Shown piece by piece: positions 36,376 to 45,680 of a stretch of 64,000 nt of DNA. Source of the stretch: Corynebacterium breve (GTDB taxonomy: Bacteria; Actinomycetota; Actinomycetes; Mycobacteriales; Mycobacteriaceae). The notes under the pieces were generated by a model, which was not told the DNA's origin, made no database searches, and saw only the letters and a program-made list of their open reading frames with translations. The number at the start of each line of letters is the position of its first letter. Positions within the stretch are counted from its first letter, which is position 1. The position numbers were made by a program, and so were the translations under genes. The stretch lies in assembly GCF_030252165.1 (NCBI RefSeq), contig NZ_CP126969.1, positions 1,922,001 to 1,986,000 of the forward strand, in the 5' to 3' direction.

Positions 36376-37191
36376 GTGAAAGTTCAGCGCTCTTCCCTCG
36401 AATTCGATCGTCGCGACCGCACCTACATCGCGATCGTCCCCGACGAGATGCCCGCAGCTGCGGACGTGGTGATCTACTTCCACGGCTCGATGCAGTCATC
36501 CAACGTGGCGCGCAACTTCACTGGCAACACGTTCGACGCCCTCGCAGACCAGCACGGCGTAGTGATCTGCTACCCCGACGGTGTGCACCACCACTTCAAT
36601 GACTCCCGGCGCGACTTCAACGAGGCCACCCGCCGTCTCCGGATCGATGATGTGGGATTCACTCGCGAGCTCGTCGCCAAGCTTCGCGATGACTACTCTG
36701 TCGGACGCGTCTTCGCTGCTGGATACTCTAACGGAGGTCAAATGGTCACGCGACTGCTGCACGACGCGCCCGGACTGCTAGACGGCGCTGCGCTGTTTGC
36801 CGCCCCGGTACCCGCGGAGCAGAATATGCTGTCGGATGCCGCGGGCTGGGAACCAACGCCCGTCCTGATGGTGCACGGCACCGCCGACGACATGGTGCCG
36901 TACGCAGGTGGCGCGGCGGGATACGCAGGCCACCAGCGCGGCGAGGTGCGCAGCGCAATCGCAACGGCCGAGTACTACGCGGGACTCAACGGATCCAGCG
37001 AGCACCAGCGCTTCGACCCCATGGACACAGTGGTTGTTGATCGTTTCACCGGCGGGGCCACCACCGAGCTGTGGTCTGTGGAAGGCATGGGACACGTAGT
37101 CCCCAGCCCGAAGCAGCTGGATGCGCGCATCGGACCGGGGACGGATGTGTTTACGGGAGCAGAGGTCGTCGCTAAGTTCTTCGGGCTTTAG
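36376..37191 (+). CDS. PHB depolymerase/LpqC-like alpha/beta-hydrolase esterase
   Basis: 271 residues, GTG start, no signal peptide, so cytosolic. The nucleophile elbow is [16 protein letters not shown] (G-x-S-x-G), the acid site probably [12 protein letters not shown], and the histidine GMGHVVPSP. The fold and spacing match the Esterase_PHB/LpqC group, which hydrolyses polyester or feruloyl-type esters; the substrate is unknown. Its stop overlaps that of rlmB (TTAG). Confidence 0.82.
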   Translation: MKVQRSSLEFDRRDRTYIAIVPDEMPAAADVVIYFHGSMQSSNVARNFTGNTFDALADQHGVVICYPDGVHHHFNDSRRDFNEATRRLRIDDVGFTRELVAKLRDDYSVGRVFAAGYSNGGQMVTRLLHDAPGLLDGAALFAAPVPAEQNMLSDAAGWEPTPVLMVHGTADDMVPYAGGAAGYAGHQRGEVRSAIATAEYYAGLNGSSEHQRFDPMDTVVVDRFTGGATTELWSVEGMGHVVPSPKQLDARIGPGTDVFTGAEVVAKFFGL

Positions 37192-38126
37192 GCTTGGCGA
37201 CGCTGGCGGGCGAATTCACTCAACACTACGCCGGCAGCCACCGACGCGTTGAGGGATTCCACCCAGCTCGCCATCGGGATCGACATGATGACGTCGCAGT
37301 TCTCGCGCACGAGACGGGAAATTCCCTTGCCCTCGGAACCGACGACGATGAGCACGTTGTCGGTGCCACCCTCATAGGTGTCCAGGGTGTGCTCGCCGCC
37401 AGCATCCAGGCCAACGACTTGGTAGCCGTTCTTCTGGAACTCCTTGACCGTGCGGGTCATGTTGACCTCGCGGGCGACAGGCAAACGGGCGGCGGTGCCG
37501 GCCGAGGTGCGCCACGCAACACCGGTCACCTGCGCGGAACGGCGTTCAGGGATGATCACGCCGTGTCCACCAAACGCTGCGGTAGAACGAATCACGGCAC
37601 CGAGGTTGCGTGGGTCGGTGATGTTGTCCAGCAAGACGAACATGCCCTTCTCGCCGCGCTCCGCAACACTTGCCATCAGGTCAAACGCGTTTGCGTAGCG
37701 GTATGGCTGAATCTGCAGGCCAATCCCCTGGTGCATCGAATTGCCTACCAGGCGGTCCATCTCGTGGCGCTGGATCTCGCGCACCGGGATGTTGCGCGCA
37801 TTAGCGATGGCAACCGCCTCCGTCAGGCGATCATCCGCACTGGTGCCCATGGCGACGAGCAGCGCCTCGGCAGGCACCTTGGCATGCAAGCATTCGACCA
37901 CCGGATTGCGGCCCACGACCAGATCAGCGGTGTCACGCTCGTGGCGGCCTTGATCGCGACGCACGCGCTCCTGCTTCGCCTTGTGCTTTGCGTGGTAAAC
38001 GCGATCCTCGGCCTTCGGAGTTGGCCCCTTGCCCGCTAGACCGCGGCGACGCTGCCCACCCGATCCCTTGGTAGCGCCCTTCTTGTTCACCTTGCGCTTG
38101 TCTGGGCGCTCGTATGGTTTTGCCAT
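37188..38126 (-). CDS. rlmB: 23S rRNA 2'-O-methyltransferase RlmB/TrmH family
   Basis: 312 residues. A long basic N-terminal extension (~1-70, Lys/Arg/Gly rich) precedes the substrate-binding domain ([17 protein letters not shown]). The SPOUT domain has [39 protein letters not shown] and [18 protein letters not shown], forming the knotted SAM site. The usual substrate is G2251 of 23S rRNA. It follows cysS by 4 bp, so the two are an operon, as in many Actinobacteria. Confidence 0.93.
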   Translation of the reverse strand: MAKPYERPDKRKVNKKGATKGSGGQRRRGLAGKGPTPKAEDRVYHAKHKAKQERVRRDQGRHERDTADLVVGRNPVVECLHAKVPAEALLVAMGTSADDRLTEAVAIANARNIPVREIQRHEMDRLVGNSMHQGIGLQIQPYRYANAFDLMASVAERGEKGMFVLLDNITDPRNLGAVIRSTAAFGGHGVIIPERRSAQVTGVAWRTSAGTAARLPVAREVNMTRTVKEFQKNGYQVVGLDAGGEHTLDTYEGGTDNVLIVVGSEGKGISRLVRENCDVIMSIPMASWVESLNASVAAGVVLSEFARQRRQA

Positions 38127-38130
38127 GTTT

Positions 38131-39522
38131 CTAATCCTTCAACTGCCACTTCGGGCCATCGGGGGTGTCTGTCACTTCAATGCCGGCCTCTGCCAACCGG
38201 TCGCGCACCGCATCAGCGGTGGCCCAATCCTTCTCCGCACGCGCCGTGACGCGACGTTCGAGTTCTGCTTGCACTAGAACGTCCAGCGCGTGCATCGCTT
38301 CATCGCTTGTCGACGACCCGTCCGCCCACTTCGGGTCTAGCGGGTCCACGCCCAAGACCTGAACCATGGCGCGAATCTCACCTGCGATCCTCTCAGCCTC
38401 GGCCTGATCCTTGTCGGCAAGTGCCTTGTTGCCTGCGCGCACTGCGTTGTGGATTTCTGCCAGCGCGCGGGGGACAGCAAAGTCGTCGTTAAGCGCATCG
38501 GCAAAAGCGTCTGGAAAACCAGACGGTTTTGCAGAAGGCACCCGGAGCAGGTAATCCTCAATGCGCCGGTACCCCTGCGCTGCTTCCTTCAAAGCCTCCG
38601 GCGAATACTCCAATACGCTGCGGTAATGCGCGCTGCCGAGGTAGTAGCGCAGCTCGACGGGACGAACCATGTCCAACATGTTCGGCACCGACAAGACATT
38701 GCCCAACGACTTGGACATCTTCTCGCCCGCCATCGTGACCCAGTGGTTGTGCATCCAATAGTTGGCAAACTCGTCGCCCACCGCGTGAGACTGGGCCTGC
38801 TCGTTCTCGTGGTGCGGGAATTGCAGGTCAAGGCCTCCTCCGTGGATGTCAAAGTTACCGCCGAGGTACCAGGTGGACATCGCCGAGCACTCCAGGTGCC
38901 AGCCGGGACGTCCCTCGCCCCACGGTGTTGGCCAGCTTGGCTCACCTGGTTTGGCTGCTTTCCACAACGCGAAGTCCTGCGGACCGCGCTTGCCATGACT
39001 GTCGGTCTCGCCCTGCTCCATGTCCTCAACCTTGTTGCCGGACAAGCTGCCATAGTCGGACCCTTCAGCCTGGGACCAGGACGCCACGTCAAAGTACACC
39101 GACCCGTCGACGGCATAGGCAAAACCGTTGTCGATGAGGCGTTGCATATAGTCGACCATCTGGGTCACATGTCCGGTCGCGCGTGGCTCTACGCTTGGAG
39201 GAAGAACGCCGAGGGTGTTGTACGCCCAGGTGAACTCTCGCTCGTAGGTAGACACCCACTCCCACCACGGGCGATTGTTTTCCGCAGCCTTGGTCAGGAT
39301 TTTGTCGTCGATATCCGTCACGTTACGGACGAACGCAACATCGTAGCCCTGCGCCATAAACCAGCGACGCACGATATCAAAGGCGACACCGCTGCGCAGG
39401 TGACCGATATGTGGCTGAGCCTGCGGCGTTGCACCACACAGGTAGATCGAAACGTGTCCGGGGCGGATCGGCTCGAAATCGCGAAGCGTGCGGGTGGCTG
39501 TGTCGAAAATGCGTTGAGTCAC
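38131..39522 (-). CDS. cysS: Cysteinyl-tRNA synthetase CysS
   Basis: 463 residues, class I synthetase. HIGH is in [14 protein letters not shown] and KMSKS in [14 protein letters not shown]; zinc ligands include [13 protein letters not shown] and [11 protein letters not shown] palindromic repeat (38499-38538) lies in frame inside the gene and encodes [16 protein letters not shown], in the variable stretch between the RRIEDYLLR helix and [15 protein letters not shown]. The gene remains open and the family length is normal. Two GCTTNNCGACGA copies flank that region. Confidence 0.96.
   Translation of the reverse strand: MTQRIFDTATRTLRDFEPIRPGHVSIYLCGATPQAQPHIGHLRSGVAFDIVRRWFMAQGYDVAFVRNVTDIDDKILTKAAENNRPWWEWVSTYEREFTWAYNTLGVLPPSVEPRATGHVTQMVDYMQRLIDNGFAYAVDGSVYFDVASWSQAEGSDYGSLSGNKVEDMEQGETDSHGKRGPQDFALWKAAKPGEPSWPTPWGEGRPGWHLECSAMSTWYLGGNFDIHGGGLDLQFPHHENEQAQSHAVGDEFANYWMHNHWVTMAGEKMSKSLGNVLSVPNMLDMVRPVELRYYLGSAHYRSVLEYSPEALKEAAQGYRRIEDYLLRVPSAKPSGFPDAFADALNDDFAVPRALAEIHNAVRAGNKALADKDQAEAERIAGEIRAMVQVLGVDPLDPKWADGSSTSDEAMHALDVLVQAELERRVTARAEKDWATADAVRDRLAEAGIEVTDTPDGPKWQLKD
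38499..38538. repeat. Palindromic element inside cysS (copy 3)
   Basis: The core CGTCTGGAAAACCAGACG (38508-38525) has arms TCGGCAAAAG on the left and GTTTTGCAGAAGG on the right, nearly identical to copy 4 between genes. It is read through in frame by cysS. Confidence 0.93.
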
Positions 39523-39564
39523 GCGACCCAGTCTAGACCACCCGCAGCGTGTGACTGTTATTCC

Positions 39565-40359
39565 TTAGAGCTTCGGGCGGCCGTCGAGGCCCTTCCAGTC
39601 CGGGCGAGCTTCTTCAACGTGACGGTAGTAGTCGGATTCCTTCAAAAGGAACGCTGCGTCTTCGTCGACAATCACGGTAGCGTTGTTGTGCAACTGCAAC
39701 ACAGACGCCGGGCACTGCGAGGTCACAGGACCTTCAACCAGCGAGGCGATCGCCTGCGCCTTGCCCTTACCCGTGGCAATGAGCAATGCTTGTCCCGACC
39801 GCAGAATGGTACCCAGCCCCTGGGTGATGGCGTAGCGTGGCACGTCATCAACAGAGTCAAAGAAGCGGGAGTTATCCGACACAGTTTGCGAGTGCAAGGT
39901 CTCCACACGGGTCAGCGAACGCAACGAAGTCGCTGGCTCATTGAAACCGACATGGCCGTTGGTTCCGATGCCCAGCAGCTGGATATCGATGCCACCGGCG
40001 GAGACGATCGCCTTCTCGTACTGTTCAGCGGCCTCCCACGGGCGCGGGTTCATGCCGTCCGGCGAGTGTACGTACGCATCGTTGATATCGATGTGCTTGG
40101 TGAATTCATTGCGGATCACGTAGTGGTAGCTCTGATCGTGCTCAGGTGGCAAGCCGATATACTCGTCGAGGCAAAACGCCGTGGTACCTGCGAAAGAAAT
40201 CTCGCCCTCTTTGGTCCGGCGAATGAGTTCCTGATAGGTCGCCAGCGGGGTTGAGCCCGTTGCAAGACCAAGCACGGCACCGGGCTTCAGGTGGGTGGAG
40301 ATGATGTCTGCGGCGGTAGTCGCCACCTCTTCTGGTGAGCGGCGGATCAGAATTTCCAT
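39565..40359 (-). CDS. nagB: Glucosamine-6-phosphate deaminase NagB
   Basis: 264 residues from the ATG read leftward from 40359 (MEILIRRSPEEVATTAADII); the frame extends 50 codons upstream over the hydrolase end and is not family sequence. Motifs are LGLATGSTPLATYQELI, CLDEYIGLPPEHDQSYHY and LLGIGTNGHVGFNEP. It converts glucosamine-6-P to fructose-6-P and ammonia. No nagA or nagE is nearby, so it is separated from the usual nag cluster. It follows the hydrolase gene by 10 bp. Confidence 0.94.
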   Translation of the reverse strand: MEILIRRSPEEVATTAADIISTHLKPGAVLGLATGSTPLATYQELIRRTKEGEISFAGTTAFCLDEYIGLPPEHDQSYHYVIRNEFTKHIDINDAYVHSPDGMNPRPWEAAEQYEKAIVSAGGIDIQLLGIGTNGHVGFNEPATSLRSLTRVETLHSQTVSDNSRFFDSVDDVPRYAITQGLGTILRSGQALLIATGKGKAQAIASLVEGPVTSQCPASVLQLHNNATVIVDEDAAFLLKESDYYRHVEEARPDWKGLDGRPKL

Positions 40360-40369
40360 AAGAGGCACT

Positions 40370-41095
40370 TTACAAGGCATCGCGCATGAATTGCGCAACG
40401 GACTGCAAAAACTCCTGTGGCCGTTCTCTCCTAATGCAGTGTCCGGCACCAGGAAACTCCACGTAGGGAAGCGCAAGCTCTTGCTTGTCGACGATCGCCC
40501 CTTGTCCACTTCCTACAAAAACCACCGCAGGAACTGCAGCGCCCTTTAGGTCCCCCTGGACTTCTTTCCACGGCCGTTCCTGAGCAACGACCCCGGTTTC
40601 TAAGAATTCACGTTGGGTCTGAAAATGGGCCATCCCCCACGCCAGCGCCTCCTGGTTGCTCCAGCCCTCAGACATTTTGCCGGCGATTGCCCTAGGCAAG
40701 TCCTTCAGATCCATCTCCTTCGACAGAACGCGCGCCTGGCCGATCAGCTCGAGTTCTTCCCGTGGACGGTCAATCCACGCTGGGTCTTCCAGCACTAGGC
40801 CTCGGAATAGTTCTGGCCGCTTGATAGCGGCCTCTGCAGCCACCGCCCCACCCATGGAGTGGCCGATGACTAAGGCGGGACCTTCGTCGTCCAGCACTGC
40901 GATGAGGTCGTCGACGAGCTGGCCAAAAGGGTCGTCGAACTGCTCGAACCGCGGCGCGAAGCCGTGGCCGCGTTGGTCTACCGCCACCACTCGGTGATGC
41001 GGTGAAAGCGCCTGGATCAAGTCCGCCCAGCCAGCCGCGTTGTCGCCCACACCGTGGACGAGGACGATCGTAGGGCCGTGACCTGCGCTGATCAT
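40370..41095 (-). CDS. Alpha/beta-hydrolase fold protein
   Basis: 241 residues. The oxyanion region is IVLVHGVGDNAAGW, the nucleophile elbow VIGHSMGGAVAAEAA, and the probable histidine PGAGHCIRRERP. The acid residue is likely near VFVGSGQGAIVDKQ. Substrate unknown. Its ATG overlaps the stop of the upstream membrane-protein gene (ATGA), so translation is coupled; nagB follows closely. A 12-mer GCTTGTCGACGA lies in the segment encoding IVDKQ. Confidence 0.85.
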   Translation of the reverse strand: MISAGHGPTIVLVHGVGDNAAGWADLIQALSPHHRVVAVDQRGHGFAPRFEQFDDPFGQLVDDLIAVLDDEGPALVIGHSMGGAVAAEAAIKRPELFRGLVLEDPAWIDRPREELELIGQARVLSKEMDLKDLPRAIAGKMSEGWSNQEALAWGMAHFQTQREFLETGVVAQERPWKEVQGDLKGAAVPAVVFVGSGQGAIVDKQELALPYVEFPGAGHCIRRERPQEFLQSVAQFMRDAL

Positions 41096-41400
41096 GCGTG
41101 GCGCTTCTTTACCGCAAGCGTTGCCTCGGCCAATGATGCCTCGGGGTGCTCGACACGGTATGCCTTGACCTCAGCCACGTCGACGCGCACGTGCTTATAC
41201 TGACCCAGCTCGCGCATGATGTCATCGTCGTTTGACGGAAATGTCAGCCACGCAACCACAGCGAAAACAAGCAGGACGAGCGCACGAATCCAGTACCCGC
41301 CAATCAGCATCAATACCGCGGCCACGAGAGCGAGTGCAATGCCGGCGATGTAGAGTTTTTGAACCGCGTTCCAGGGGCGTTTGGGCAAGGCGAAATTCAT
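41092..41400 (-). CDS. Small two-helix membrane protein
   Basis: 102 residues from the ATG read leftward from 41400 (MNFALPKRPWNAVQK). Two hydrophobic helices (~17-37 and ~40-56) are followed by a soluble C-terminal part ending in a basic stretch (VKKRHA). I do not recognise a named family. It lies between ispF and the hydrolase on the same strand and overlaps the latter by 4 bases, so it is a real operon member. Confidence 0.7.
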   Translation of the reverse strand: MNFALPKRPWNAVQKLYIAGIALALVAAVLMLIGGYWIRALVLLVFAVVAWLTFPSNDDDIMRELGQYKHVRVDVAEVKAYRVEHPEASLAEATLAVKKRHA

Positions 41401-41416
41401 GCCACCAGAGTAGCAA

Positions 41417-41887
41417 CTACGCCAGTTCGACGAGGGCTGTAGCGATCGCCGCCCGGCCCTCCCCCGAACCGGTAAATCCCATGTGGTCGGTGGTGGTCGC
41501 CCCAACCGAAACTGGTGCGTCGAGTGCCTCCGACAACACGCGTTGTGCTTCCTCCCTGCGCGGACCCATTTTCGGTGTCTGGCCGATGAGCTGGGCCGAC
41601 ACGTTGATCACGCGGTGGCCGTGCTGGTCAAGCAGCGCGCGAAGTTCCGTGAGCAACTGTGCGCCGGTGACTCCGTCGTACTCGGGGCGGCCGACACCCA
41701 CGAAACTTCCCAGGTCGCCCAGCTGGCATGCCGAAAGCACAGCATCGACGATGGCATGGGATACCACATCGCCGTCGGAATGCCCCTCGCAGCCGTCTTG
41801 GTCGTCGAAAAGCAATCCCGCGATCCAGCATGGTTTGCCCGCTTGGATTTGGTGGGCATCGAAAGCGTTTCCAACCCGCAAGTTCAT
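41417..41887 (-). CDS. ispF: 2-C-methyl-D-erythritol 2,4-cyclodiphosphate synthase IspF
   Basis: 156 residues. It catalyses the fifth step of the MEP isoprenoid route. Metal ligands are in NAFDAHQIQ (D and H near residues 10-12) and [17 protein letters not shown]. The end [24 protein letters not shown] segment is conserved. It starts 10 bp after ispD, the usual order, so ispD-ispF are one operon together with the small membrane protein. Confidence 0.95.
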   Translation of the reverse strand: MNLRVGNAFDAHQIQAGKPCWIAGLLFDDQDGCEGHSDGDVVSHAIVDAVLSACQLGDLGSFVGVGRPEYDGVTGAQLLTELRALLDQHGHRVINVSAQLIGQTPKMGPRREEAQRVLSEALDAPVSVGATTTDHMGFTGSGEGRAAIATALVELA

Positions 41888-41897
41888 GATCTGCTCC

Positions 41898-42617
41898 TTA
41901 ACTGCTTGGGACTTCGAAAATGGTCGGCTCGGCCTCGTTGGTAATGGTCTGCGCCAAGGTCAGATCGATCGGCGACGTAATCTTAAACGCCATCGGATCC
42001 CCCTGCACACACAACACGTCCACCCCGAACCACTCCATCAGGCTGGCATCATCAGTGGCCACAAAACCTGGGTCATCAGCCAAGAAGTACTTCTCGTTGG
42101 CTGCACGAAGCTGCGCCAAATCGAATCCTTGGGGAGTTTGCACCGCGCGCAACGACGACCGATCAGGCGTATCGACGACCGCTTGGCCCGCCACCCGCTT
42201 GATCGTATCTGCGACAGGCACCACCGGAATGACAGCTGGCGCGCCTTTGAGCACCGCGTTGGCCACGCGCGAGATCATTCCGGGCGGGGTCAGCGCCCGA
42301 GCGGCATCGTGGATGAGGACCACAGCGTTCTCGTCGCGAATTGCCTGAAGACCCTGCCAGATCGAGTCGGCCCGCTCCCCGCCACCGTGCACAAAGCGCA
42401 CCTGGGGATAGTGTTTCAGCACGCTACGGGCGTGGTTTTCCATATCGGGGCTGACCAACACGATGATCTCATCAACCACTTCGGAAGTTTCCATCGCCGT
42501 GACGGAGCGTTCCACCAGGGTGCGGCCCCGCAGCGGGACAAACGCCTTGGGGATCTCCGCGCCAAGACGCGTACCACGACCGGCTGCCGCCACCAGCGCT
42601 ATGACTCGTTGAGACAC
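41898..42617 (-). CDS. ispD: 2-C-methyl-D-erythritol 4-phosphate cytidylyltransferase IspD
   Basis: 239 residues. It transfers CMP to MEP in isoprenoid synthesis. The nucleotide-binding loop is [34 protein letters not shown] and DDASLMEW are conserved. A start GTG/ATG near 42617 follows carD by 28 bp, and the carD-ispD-ispF order is common in Actinobacteria. Confidence 0.95.
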   Translation of the reverse strand: MSQRVIALVAAAGRGTRLGAEIPKAFVPLRGRTLVERSVTAMETSEVVDEIIVLVSPDMENHARSVLKHYPQVRFVHGGGERADSIWQGLQAIRDENAVVLIHDAARALTPPGMISRVANAVLKGAPAVIPVVPVADTIKRVAGQAVVDTPDRSSLRAVQTPQGFDLAQLRAANEKYFLADDPGFVATDDASLMEWFGVDVLCVQGDPMAFKITSPIDLTLAQTITNEAEPTIFEVPSS

Positions 42618-42633
42618 GTTTGCTTGCTTCTAT

Positions 42634-42654
42634 TTAGTCTTCTGCTTAGTCTTC
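42634..42654. repeat. Duplicated stop-codon segment after carD
   Basis: On the minus strand GAAGACTAA occurs twice, 12 bp apart. The first TAA is the carD stop and the second is in the same frame. Confidence 0.93.
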
Positions 42655-43233
42655 ATCGTCGAAGCTGAGATCGTCTAGATCCACATCGTCTTCGTCGTCA
42701 ATTGCGTCTGGGTTTGGATCCTCTACGATGCCCGCAGCAACGTGGCGATCAATGATGGTCTGGATTTCCTTTTCCATCTCCTCAGCCTTTGCCTCGTCGA
42801 CAGGCTGAGCGAGGGCTAGCTCACCGACAAGAATCTGGCGCGCCTTGCCCAGCATGCGCTTCTCGCCTGCGGAAAGACCGCGGTCCTGGTCGCGGCGCCA
42901 CAGGTCGCGGACAACCTCGGCAACCTTATTGATGTCGCCGGAAGCGAGACGCTCCTGGTTCGCCTTGTAGCGACGTGACCAGTTACCTGCCTCCTCCACA
43001 TCAATCTCGCGGAGTACGGAGAACACCTTCAACAGGCCTTCCTTGCCAACAACATCGCGCACGCCCACCATCTCGGTGTTCTTCACAGGCACGCGAACTT
43101 CCAGATCAGACTGGAGAATCTGCAGCACAAGATAATCGAGGGTCTCCCCACCAATTTCTCGCTGCTCAATGTCGGTAATACGAGCCGCCCCGTGGTGCGG
43201 GTAAACGACCACTTCTCCGACCTTGAATTCCAT
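42646..43233 (-). CDS. carD: CarD/CdnL-type RNA polymerase-binding regulator
   Basis: 195 residues. The N-terminal Tudor-like RNA polymerase-interacting domain opens [19 protein letters not shown]. The helical DNA-binding part has [20 protein letters not shown] and [17 protein letters not shown] with the conserved Trp. CarD stabilises the open promoter complex at rRNA and other promoters. AAGGAG precedes the ATG by about 5 bases. A very acidic C-terminal tail follows, longer than in the mycobacterial protein as I remember it. The stop segment is duplicated. Confidence 0.93.
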   Translation of the reverse strand: MEFKVGEVVVYPHHGAARITDIEQREIGGETLDYLVLQILQSDLEVRVPVKNTEMVGVRDVVGKEGLLKVFSVLREIDVEEAGNWSRRYKANQERLASGDINKVAEVVRDLWRRDQDRGLSAGEKRMLGKARQILVGELALAQPVDEAKAEEMEKEIQTIIDRHVAAGIVEDPNPDAIDDEDDVDLDDLSFDDED

Positions 43234-43507
43234 TCCTGCTCCTTAACACGCGTGACTAGACACCTAAATGAAAAAAGTTGCACACAAAACGCGCACTTAA
43301 CCCCACTCATTCTACCATTTCCCGAATGCCACCGAAGAACCGGTGCTTGGGGGTGAAGGCGGGCCGGAAAGTATACCCCCGGTTGACCCCCGGCTGTTCA
43401 TGCTTTGAGGTCACATTTCACCCCGAACTGTGTATCTCGCCAGCAAAGATACTAAGGTAAACCGGTGATACACGTTCTGTGAAACTTAACGATGGAGGAC
43501 ACTCACA
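43234..43507. promoter_or_regulatory. Divergent promoter region carD / LpqE-like gene
   Basis: On the minus strand a TAGAAT -10 (about 43316-43311) precedes a leader of ~70 nt to carD. Toward the rightward gene, GTGTATC (43430-43436) and GATACAC (43467-43473) form an inverted repeat with a 30-base interval around the probable promoter, a possible operator. No gene is visible in this space. Confidence 0.45.
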
Positions 43508-44068
43508 GTGAAGTCCCTGAAGTCGGCTGCACGTCGCGGAGGAATCATTTCCGCTGCTGCCCTTTCGGCCCTTGCGCTCGCATCCTGCTCTGCAGGCCAG
43601 ATTACCCAGACCGCTGACCAGGTCGCTGCAGTGGACGGAGCTAGCGCTTCCTCCGAAAATGGCGAGGTAGCTGTCCAGGACGTAACAATCGTCCTTGATG
43701 CAGAGTCCGGCGACGCTGCTCTGAAATTTACCGTCACCAACCAGGATGTTGCCCAGAAGGAGCACACCCTGGAATCTGTCAAGGTTGACGGCGCCGACGT
43801 AAACCTTGGTTCCACCGAACCAATCAAGTACAACTGCCGCCTCGTCGCAGACTCCAAGGACGGCATCGACGCGATGCCACAGTCCGAGGGCTGCATCCAG
43901 TACGTCGAGACTACGCTTGACAACGACGACTTCGCCTACGCTGGCAACCGCCCAGTAGTCTTCACCTTCGGTGATCTCGACGATATCGAGGTCGACGCGA
44001 CCGTCTCTGCCCCAACCGGCGAGCACGAGGACTCCAACCGTCCCGAAGCTGAACAGTCTAAAAAGTAA
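43508..44068 (+). CDS. LpqE-like lipoprotein
   Basis: 186 residues, GTG start with GGAGG nine bases upstream. The signal peptide has lipobox LASC (Cys ~27). A compact domain with two cysteines (YNCRLVADS, SEGCIQYVET) and an Ig/beta-sandwich-like strand pattern (GDAALKFTVTNQD) resembles the mycobacterial LpqE/PCu(A)C-like group; the copper-binding Met/His set is not evident. The C-terminus is charged. Placement opposite carD and before radA is conserved in related genomes as far as I recall. Confidence 0.78.
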   Translation: MKSLKSAARRGGIISAAALSALALASCSAGQITQTADQVAAVDGASASSENGEVAVQDVTIVLDAESGDAALKFTVTNQDVAQKEHTLESVKVDGADVNLGSTEPIKYNCRLVADSKDGIDAMPQSEGCIQYVETTLDNDDFAYAGNRPVVFTFGDLDDIEVDATVSAPTGEHEDSNRPEAEQSKK

Positions 44069-44087
44069 GACTCAGTAAGAGCTTTTC

Positions 44088-44122
44088 AACCGCCATCGGC
44101 GCCCACTGCGTCAGTGGCGGTT
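44088..44122 (+). terminator. Terminator after the LpqE-like gene
   Basis: AACCGCCA (44088-44095) and TGGCGGTT (44115-44122) pair perfectly, followed by TAGTTGTCT. It lies 20 bp after the stop. Confidence 0.75.
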
Positions 44123-44138
44123 TAGTTGTCTCGGCGAA

Positions 44139-44182
44139 CCTTCGGCAAAAGCGTCTGGAAAACCAGACGGTTTTGCGGAAGG
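44139..44182. repeat. Palindromic element (copy 4), best preserved
   Basis: Two 20-bp arms (CCTTCGGCAAAAGCGTCTGG and its near-complement) with only two mismatches surround AAAA. It lies between the LpqE-like terminator and radA; GCTTGTCGACGA follows at 44245-44256. Confidence 0.95.
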
Positions 44183-44289
44183 CATCAAAAGACACTATCC
44201 GGCGATGCCACCGAGGGAGCTTTGCGCAAATCCGCGACAGGTATTCGTCGACAAGCCTCTATGTCGGACCCATGCCTTAGGGTTATGCC

Positions 44290-45669
44290 ATGGCTAAAAA
44301 ACCTCGCAGCATCCACACTTGTTCCGAGTGTGGTTACGCCTCCCCGAAATGGCTCGGGCGCTGCCCCGAATGCGGATCATGGGGCACCCTCCAAGAGTCG
44401 CTAAGCGCGCCTAGCGCAGTCACCAGCGGGCCGGTCAAGACGCAGGCGCTCACCCCGACGTCACCTGCGAAACCGATCACGCTTATCGACGCCACCTCGT
44501 CCACAACCATGCCCTCAGGCATCGGCGAACTCGATCGGGTATTAGGCAGCGGTGTCGTGCCCGGTTCTGTGGTGTTGATGGCAGGTGAACCCGGCGTAGG
44601 CAAGTCGACCTTGCTGCTTGAGGTGGCTAGTCGTTGGGCGGGACTCAACGACCGCAAGGCACTGTACGTCACCGCCGAGGAGTCTGCCGGCCAGGTCCGT
44701 GCTCGTGCTGAGCGTACCGGCGCTTTGAAGGACACCCTCTACCTCGCCGCCGAGTCGAACTTGGATGTGGTGTTCGGGCACGTCGATCAAATTAAACCGA
44801 GTTTGATCATCGTTGACTCTGTTCAAACGATGCACGCCGCGGGTGTCGAAGGTGTACCGGGAGGTGTGGCCCAGTCTCGCGCTGTCACCGCCGCGTTGAC
44901 TAGCTTGGCTAAGACAACGAACATTCCGATCCTGCTGGTTGGCCACGTGACTAAGGACGGCAATGTCGCAGGTCCGCGCGTTTTAGAGCACCTTGTCGAC
45001 GTTGTGCTTAATTTCGAAGGCGACCGGCAATCAAGCTTGCGTATGTTGCGCGGAATCAAGAATCGTTTTGGCGCGACAGACGAGGTCGGCTGCTTCGAGC
45101 AAACCGCCGACGGGATCCGCGAGGTTCCGGATCCTTCCGGATTGTTCCTTTCCCACCGCGGCAACACCCCCGATGGATCAGCAGTTACGGTGGCGATGGA
45201 CGGTGTGCGCCCAATGCTCGCCGAAGTCCAAGCACTCACCGTGGATCCCGTAGCGAAAAATCCTCGGCGCGTGGTCACCGGTTTGGATTTCAATCGAGTC
45301 CCCATGGTGCTGGCCGTCCTGCAAGCGCGTTGCGGGCAGCGCACCAACGACAAGGACGCCTACGTGGCCACCGTGGGTGGCGTGAAGATCACCGAAACCG
45401 GAACCGATCTTGCAGTCGCCTTAGCCACGTGGTCGAGCCTGCACGAGACTCCCCTTCCCGACAAAACCGTGGTCATCGGTGAAGTCGGATTAGCCGGGGA
45501 GCTACGCCGCGTGCCCAATGTTGCCCGCAGACTGCAGGAGGCCGCGCGCCTGGGCTACGAGCGCGCGATTGTTCCAGCGGGCGATAAGCTATCCATTCCC
45601 GGCATGAAGATCTCGCAGGTGGGGTCGTTATCCGAGGCGCTTGATTTGGTGCAGAAGGCAAGAAAGTAA
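44290..45669 (+). CDS. radA: DNA repair ATPase RadA
   Basis: 459 residues. The C4 zinc finger (CSECGY...RCPECGSWG, ~9-30) is followed by a RecA-like ATPase with Walker A GEPGVGKST, the RadA-specific GIKNRFGATDEVG, and a C-terminal Lon-like domain (GEVGLAGELRRVPNVARRL). It promotes branch migration of recombination intermediates. disA follows after 11 bp; this pairing is widespread and physical interaction of the two proteins is known in other bacteria. Confidence 0.96.
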   Translation: MAKKPRSIHTCSECGYASPKWLGRCPECGSWGTLQESLSAPSAVTSGPVKTQALTPTSPAKPITLIDATSSTTMPSGIGELDRVLGSGVVPGSVVLMAGEPGVGKSTLLLEVASRWAGLNDRKALYVTAEESAGQVRARAERTGALKDTLYLAAESNLDVVFGHVDQIKPSLIIVDSVQTMHAAGVEGVPGGVAQSRAVTAALTSLAKTTNIPILLVGHVTKDGNVAGPRVLEHLVDVVLNFEGDRQSSLRMLRGIKNRFGATDEVGCFEQTADGIREVPDPSGLFLSHRGNTPDGSAVTVAMDGVRPMLAEVQALTVDPVAKNPRRVVTGLDFNRVPMVLAVLQARCGQRTNDKDAYVATVGGVKITETGTDLAVALATWSSLHETPLPDKTVVIGEVGLAGELRRVPNVARRLQEAARLGYERAIVPAGDKLSIPGMKISQVGSLSEALDLVQKARK

Positions 45670-45680
45670 GCTTCAATGCC

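Noticed and set aside
37194..38039. 281-codon plus-strand frame over rlmB
   Set aside because: Antisense to conserved SPOUT methyltransferase motifs; no ribosome-binding site.
39523..39564. T-box or other leader before cysS
   Set aside because: The upstream gap to nagB is ~40 bp and holds no specifier stem or T-box sequence.
38449..40254. A 601-codon open frame on the plus strand across cysS and nagB
   Set aside because: It is antisense to two clear enzymes, has no recognisable domain and reflects the codon bias of the GC-rich opposite strand.
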